From contig JAFGCX010000036.1 in assembly GCA_016932415.1 (NCBI GenBank), positions 38,079 through 102,078 of the forward strand: a DNA stretch of 64,000 nucleotides. Reading direction: 5' to 3'. Source of the stretch: Candidatus Krumholzibacteriota bacterium. Its GTDB lineage: Bacteria > Krumholzibacteriota > Krumholzibacteriia > Krumholzibacteriales > Krumholzibacteriaceae. Below the pieces are notes generated by a model that searched no databases, had not been told where the DNA came from, and saw only the letters and a list, made by a program, of their open reading frames with translations. Shown one piece after another: positions 61,615-64,000 of this stretch (the stretch's first letter is position 1; every line of letters starts with the position of its first letter). The translations under genes were made by a program, and so were the position numbers.

Positions 61615-63446
61615 TGTGCGGAATCATCGGATATACAGGCAAGAGCGGTAATGTGGGAGAGATCCTCCTGGAAGGTTTGAAGAGACTTGAATACAGGGGG
61701 TACGACTCGGCCGGCCTTGCTGTGGTTAATAACGGAAAACTTGTCACTGAAAAAATGCCGGGGAAGATAATCAAGCTGGAAGAAAAACTCAAAGGTATCG
61801 ATCTTACCGGAACGGTAGGTATAGCTCACACAAGGTGGGCGACGCACGGCGAACCCAACAGGGTCAACGCTCATCCGCATTACGATACCAACATGAAGAT
61901 AGCGCTTGTCCATAATGGGATCATTGAGAATTATACGACGATAAAAAAATCGCTTGAAGCTCAGGGCCACAAATTCAGATCGGAGACCGATACTGAAGTA
62001 CTTGCCCATCTGATCGAGGAGTTCTATGACGGATCAAATCTCGAATTCGCAGTTCAGAAAGCACTTGAGGTGGTCGAGGGAACATATGGATTGATAGTCA
62101 TATCCGTGCTTGAACCGACCAAAATAGTTGGCGCAAGAAATGGCTCTCCGGTAGTCGTCGGTATCGGAGATGACGAGTATTTCATAGCTAGCGATGTTGC
62201 CGCCATTCTAAAGCACACAAGGCAGGTGATCTACCTTGAGGATCAGCAGATGGTAGTCGCCACCCCCGATTCATTTACCACGATGACGCTGAAAAATGAA
62301 TATGTCGAACATATCATTACCGAAATCGACTGGGATCTTGAGATGATCGAAAAGAGCGGATTTGAACATTTTATGCTCAAGGAGATCTTCGAGCAGCCTG
62401 ATACTATCCATAACGCGATGCGAGGCCGCCTGATACGAGAGACTGGAAAAGCAAAACTCGGTGGACTGAACATGACTGACGATCAGTTGAGGGATCTGAG
62501 AAGGATAGTGATCCTGGGCTGCGGGACAAGCTGGCATGCCGGCCTTCTCGGTGAATACATGATCGAGGAGACGGCGAGAATACCGGTGGAAGTCGAATAT
62601 GCCAGCGAGTTTCGATACAGGAACCCTATAATGGACGAAGGTACACTCGTCCTGGCGATCAGCCAGTCTGGAGAGACGGTCGACACCCTCGCCGCCCTCA
62701 GAGAAGCAAAAAGCAAAGGCGCGAGAGTGATGGGTATATGCAACGTAGTGGGAAGCACGATAGCCCGGGAAACGCAGGGGGGCGTATATATCCACGCAGG
62801 CCCCGAGATCGGCGTCGCTTCGACGAAAGCTTTCACATCACAGATAACCGTTCTTAGTCTTTTTGCTCTTGCTCTGGGTCGGACGAGGAATATATCGCTT
62901 TCAGAAGGACAGCGGATGATAGATGCCCTCACAGCGCTGAAAGACCAGGTATCGCAGATACTCCAGTCCAATGACAAGATCAGGCAGATAGCAGAAGAAT
63001 ACCATCATCATAACAATTTTCTCTATCTGGGAAGGGGCGCGAATTATCCGGTCGCGCTTGAAGGTGCGCTGAAACTCAAGGAGATCTCCTATGTGCACGC
63101 GGAAGGGTATCCCGCTGCCGAGATGAAACACGGGCCGATCGCCCTTATAGATGAAAATATGCCGGTTGTCGTGATTGCTCCAAGGGACGCCGCTTACCAG
63201 AAGATACTTGGCAATATCAACGAAGTCAGGGCTCGAAAGGGAAAACTGATCGCTATAACAGATGAGGGTAATGAAGAGTTGATCAAGATGGCCGATCACG
63301 TGATCTTTGTGCCAAGTACTCTTGATTTCCTTTATCCGATCCTGTCGGTAATACCGTTGCAGCTTCTTGCCTATCATATCGCCGTGCTGAGAGGGTGCCA
63401 CGTCGATCAACCGCGAAATCTGGCAAAGAGCGTAACGGTTGAATAA
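61614..63446 (+). CDS. glmS: Glutamine--fructose-6-phosphate aminotransferase (isomerising)
   Basis: First step of UDP-GlcNAc synthesis; 610 aa. Cys2 nucleophile in MCGIIGYTGKSG, then RLEYRGYDSAGLAVV, THGEPNRVNAHPH and HNGIIENY in the glutaminase domain. Two SIS domains follow: CGTSWHAGLLGEYMIE (about 302-317), SQSGETVDTLAALREAK (about 348-364), GVASTKAFTSQI, then LGRGANYPVALEGALKLKEI and HAEGYPAAEMKHGPIALID. The C terminus PRNLAKSVTVE is complete. TAATG overlap with glmM. No glmS ribozyme precedes it. Confidence 0.98.
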   Translation: MCGIIGYTGKSGNVGEILLEGLKRLEYRGYDSAGLAVVNNGKLVTEKMPGKIIKLEEKLKGIDLTGTVGIAHTRWATHGEPNRVNAHPHYDTNMKIALVHNGIIENYTTIKKSLEAQGHKFRSETDTEVLAHLIEEFYDGSNLEFAVQKALEVVEGTYGLIVISVLEPTKIVGARNGSPVVVGIGDDEYFIASDVAAILKHTRQVIYLEDQQMVVATPDSFTTMTLKNEYVEHIITEIDWDLEMIEKSGFEHFMLKEIFEQPDTIHNAMRGRLIRETGKAKLGGLNMTDDQLRDLRRIVILGCGTSWHAGLLGEYMIEETARIPVEVEYASEFRYRNPIMDEGTLVLAISQSGETVDTLAALREAKSKGARVMGICNVVGSTIARETQGGVYIHAGPEIGVASTKAFTSQITVLSLFALALGRTRNISLSEGQRMIDALTALKDQVSQILQSNDKIRQIAEEYHHHNNFLYLGRGANYPVALEGALKLKEISYVHAEGYPAAEMKHGPIALIDENMPVVVIAPRDAAYQKILGNINEVRARKGKLIAITDEGNEELIKMADHVIFVPSTLDFLYPILSVIPLQLLAYHIAVLRGCHVDQPRNLAKSVTVE

Positions 63447-63490
63447 ATTCAAGACGGAAGAGGGACATTCATTTGCCAGGGGAGGAGAGA

Positions 63491-63868
63491 TTGAAACAGA
63501 TCATAAGGACCGATAAGGCTCCCGCCGCGGTCGGAGCATACAGCCAGGCGGTACGGGCGGGAGAATTTCTCTTCATATCGGGACAGCTCGGGCTCGATCC
63601 AGCGACCGGCACATTGTGCGAGGGGATAGCGGCCCAGGTGGAGCGCGCTATGAATAATATAAAGGGGATAGTCAGCGCATCGGGAGGCGGGATGGAGTCG
63701 ATCGTCAAGGTTACGGTGCTTCTTCAATCGATTGGTGATTTTAAGGCGATGAATGAGGTGTACAGCAGTTTTTTTGATGGAGATCCTCCAGCACGAGCGG
63801 CATTCGAGGTCGCAGCCCTGCCGCTGGGTGGTCTCGTCGAGATCGAGGCTGTCGCCTGGCTCGGATAG
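63491..63868 (+). CDS. ridA: RidA family enamine/imine deaminase
   Basis: Hydrolyses reactive 2-aminoacrylate and related enamines made by PLP enzymes; trimeric cytoplasmic protein. The 125-aa form starts at TTG 63491, placed 1-2 bases after GGGAGGAGAGA and matching typical RidA N termini (MKQIIRTDKAPAAVGAYSQA); TTG 63473 is an alternative start. Hallmarks: YSQAVRAGEFLFISGQLGLDP (described as about 17-37), VVxxSG-like VSASGGGMESIVKVTVLL, YSSFFDGDPPARAAFEVAALP with the catalytic Arg, and C-terminal LVEIEAVAWLG. It is 44 bases after glmS and likely co-transcribed. Confidence 0.93.
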   Translation: MKQIIRTDKAPAAVGAYSQAVRAGEFLFISGQLGLDPATGTLCEGIAAQVERAMNNIKGIVSASGGGMESIVKVTVLLQSIGDFKAMNEVYSSFFDGDPPARAAFEVAALPLGGLVEIEAVAWLG

Positions 63869-63875
63869 CTTCGAA

Positions 63876-63904
63876 TAGACGACAGGAGCAGGATAAAGTA
63901 TTAT
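63876..63904 (+). promoter_or_regulatory. Promoter of tRNA-Sec
   Basis: TAGACG (63876-63881), 17-base spacer, TATTAT (63899-63904), ending about 9 bases before the tRNA. Confidence 0.55.
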
Positions 63905-63913
63905 GATATAGCC

Positions 63914-64000
63914 GGGAATGGATGGGTTCTGGTGGGCCCCGAGGACTTCAAATCCTTCAGCCGGGTGCTAAAACCATCCGGGGTGGGTTCGATTCCCACA
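63914..64000 (+). tRNA. selC: tRNA-Sec (TCA anticodon), 3' end cut by the window edge
   Basis: Selenocysteine tRNA, decoding UGA. Seen: a 6-bp D stem GGGTTC/GGGCCC (63924-63929 with 63934-63939) with a TGGT loop, anticodon stem GAGGA/TCCTT with loop CTTCAAA and anticodon TCA (63948-63950), a long variable arm with 7-bp stem CCGGGTG/CATCCGG (63961-63967 with 63975-63981), and T arm GTGGG/CCCAC with TTCGATT. The extended D stem and long variable arm separate it from tRNA-Ser and from suppressors. The 3' acceptor strand lies outside, so the 5' end is uncertain by up to three bases. Confidence 0.92.

Overview
The window is a gene-dense bacterial chromosome segment from a diderm (Gram-negative-type) organism. 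LPS core genes (Kdo and heptosyl transferases), an OmpA protein, a secretin, outer-membrane barrels and lipoproteins all point to an outer membrane. A secreted protease ends in an Ig-like FlgD/Por-type sorting domain with a PNPFNPGTTI motif. Together with thrombospondin-3 repeats and FG-GAP proteins, this is typical of the FCB group and its candidate phyla (Krumholzibacteriota, Eisenbacteria, Zixibacteria, Latescibacterota). That assignment is an inference from protein style; no rRNA is present. Arginine is mostly encoded by AGG/AGA, TTG and GTG starts are common, and many neighbouring genes overlap by 1-16 bases.

Layout. 1-620: lost end of an RND efflux adaptor gene (minus strand). 879-4120: purD, purE, tsaC and a membrane methyltransferase. 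4216-8057: lipoprotein alkaline phosphatase, then a large secreted papain-like protease. 8285-13157: an outer-membrane barrel with a bactofilin-like head, an ABC-2 transporter pair and an FG-GAP repeat protein, closely spaced. 13213-15593 (minus): waaA and a waaF-type gene. 15940-17097: two paralogous HTH-cupin regulators. 17224-19563: DUF1844 protein and an OmpA/TSP3 protein. 19640-24277: mazG (minus), uvrA, galE. 24568-27758: a signalling cluster (hybrid-looking histidine kinase, response regulator, and a PAS/DHp protein with no ATPase domain), then tRNA-Phe and a GT4 glycosyltransferase. 29337-34782: small OadG-tail-like protein, OadA/PycB-type biotin carboxyltransferase, and a two-subunit FAD/Fe-S amine or amino-acid dehydrogenase. 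34945-43582: response regulator and a compact type IV pilus/type II secretion operon (PilC, three prepilins, PilM, N, O, P, secretin, PilB). 43711: tRNA-Thr. 44015-59460: central carbon genes (2-oxoacid:ferredoxin oxidoreductase korDABC, malic enzyme, pyruvate:ferredoxin oxidoreductase, a citrate lyase alpha-like CoA transferase, acetyl-CoA synthetase), interrupted by a giant M1-M28-PDZ peptidase lipoprotein. 59616-63868: small STAS-like protein, glmM-type mutase, glmS, ridA. The right edge cuts through a tRNA-Sec gene.

How it fits together. Ferredoxin-linked KOR and PFOR with malic enzyme, Acs and a CitF-like CoA transferase suggest peptide/organic-acid metabolism running through acetyl-CoA with reduced ferredoxin, possibly with reductive TCA steps. 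Secreted C1A and M1/M28 peptidases and the amino-acid-type dehydrogenase fit a protein-degrading lifestyle. No CRISPR array, transposase, phage genes or clear genomic island were seen. The most unusual items are the tRNA-Sec at the edge, the barrel with a bactofilin-like head, the kinase with a GGDEF-like tail, the kinase-like protein without an ATPase domain, the OadG-tail-like microprotein, the isolated CitF homologue and the palindromic/attenuator-like leader around korD.
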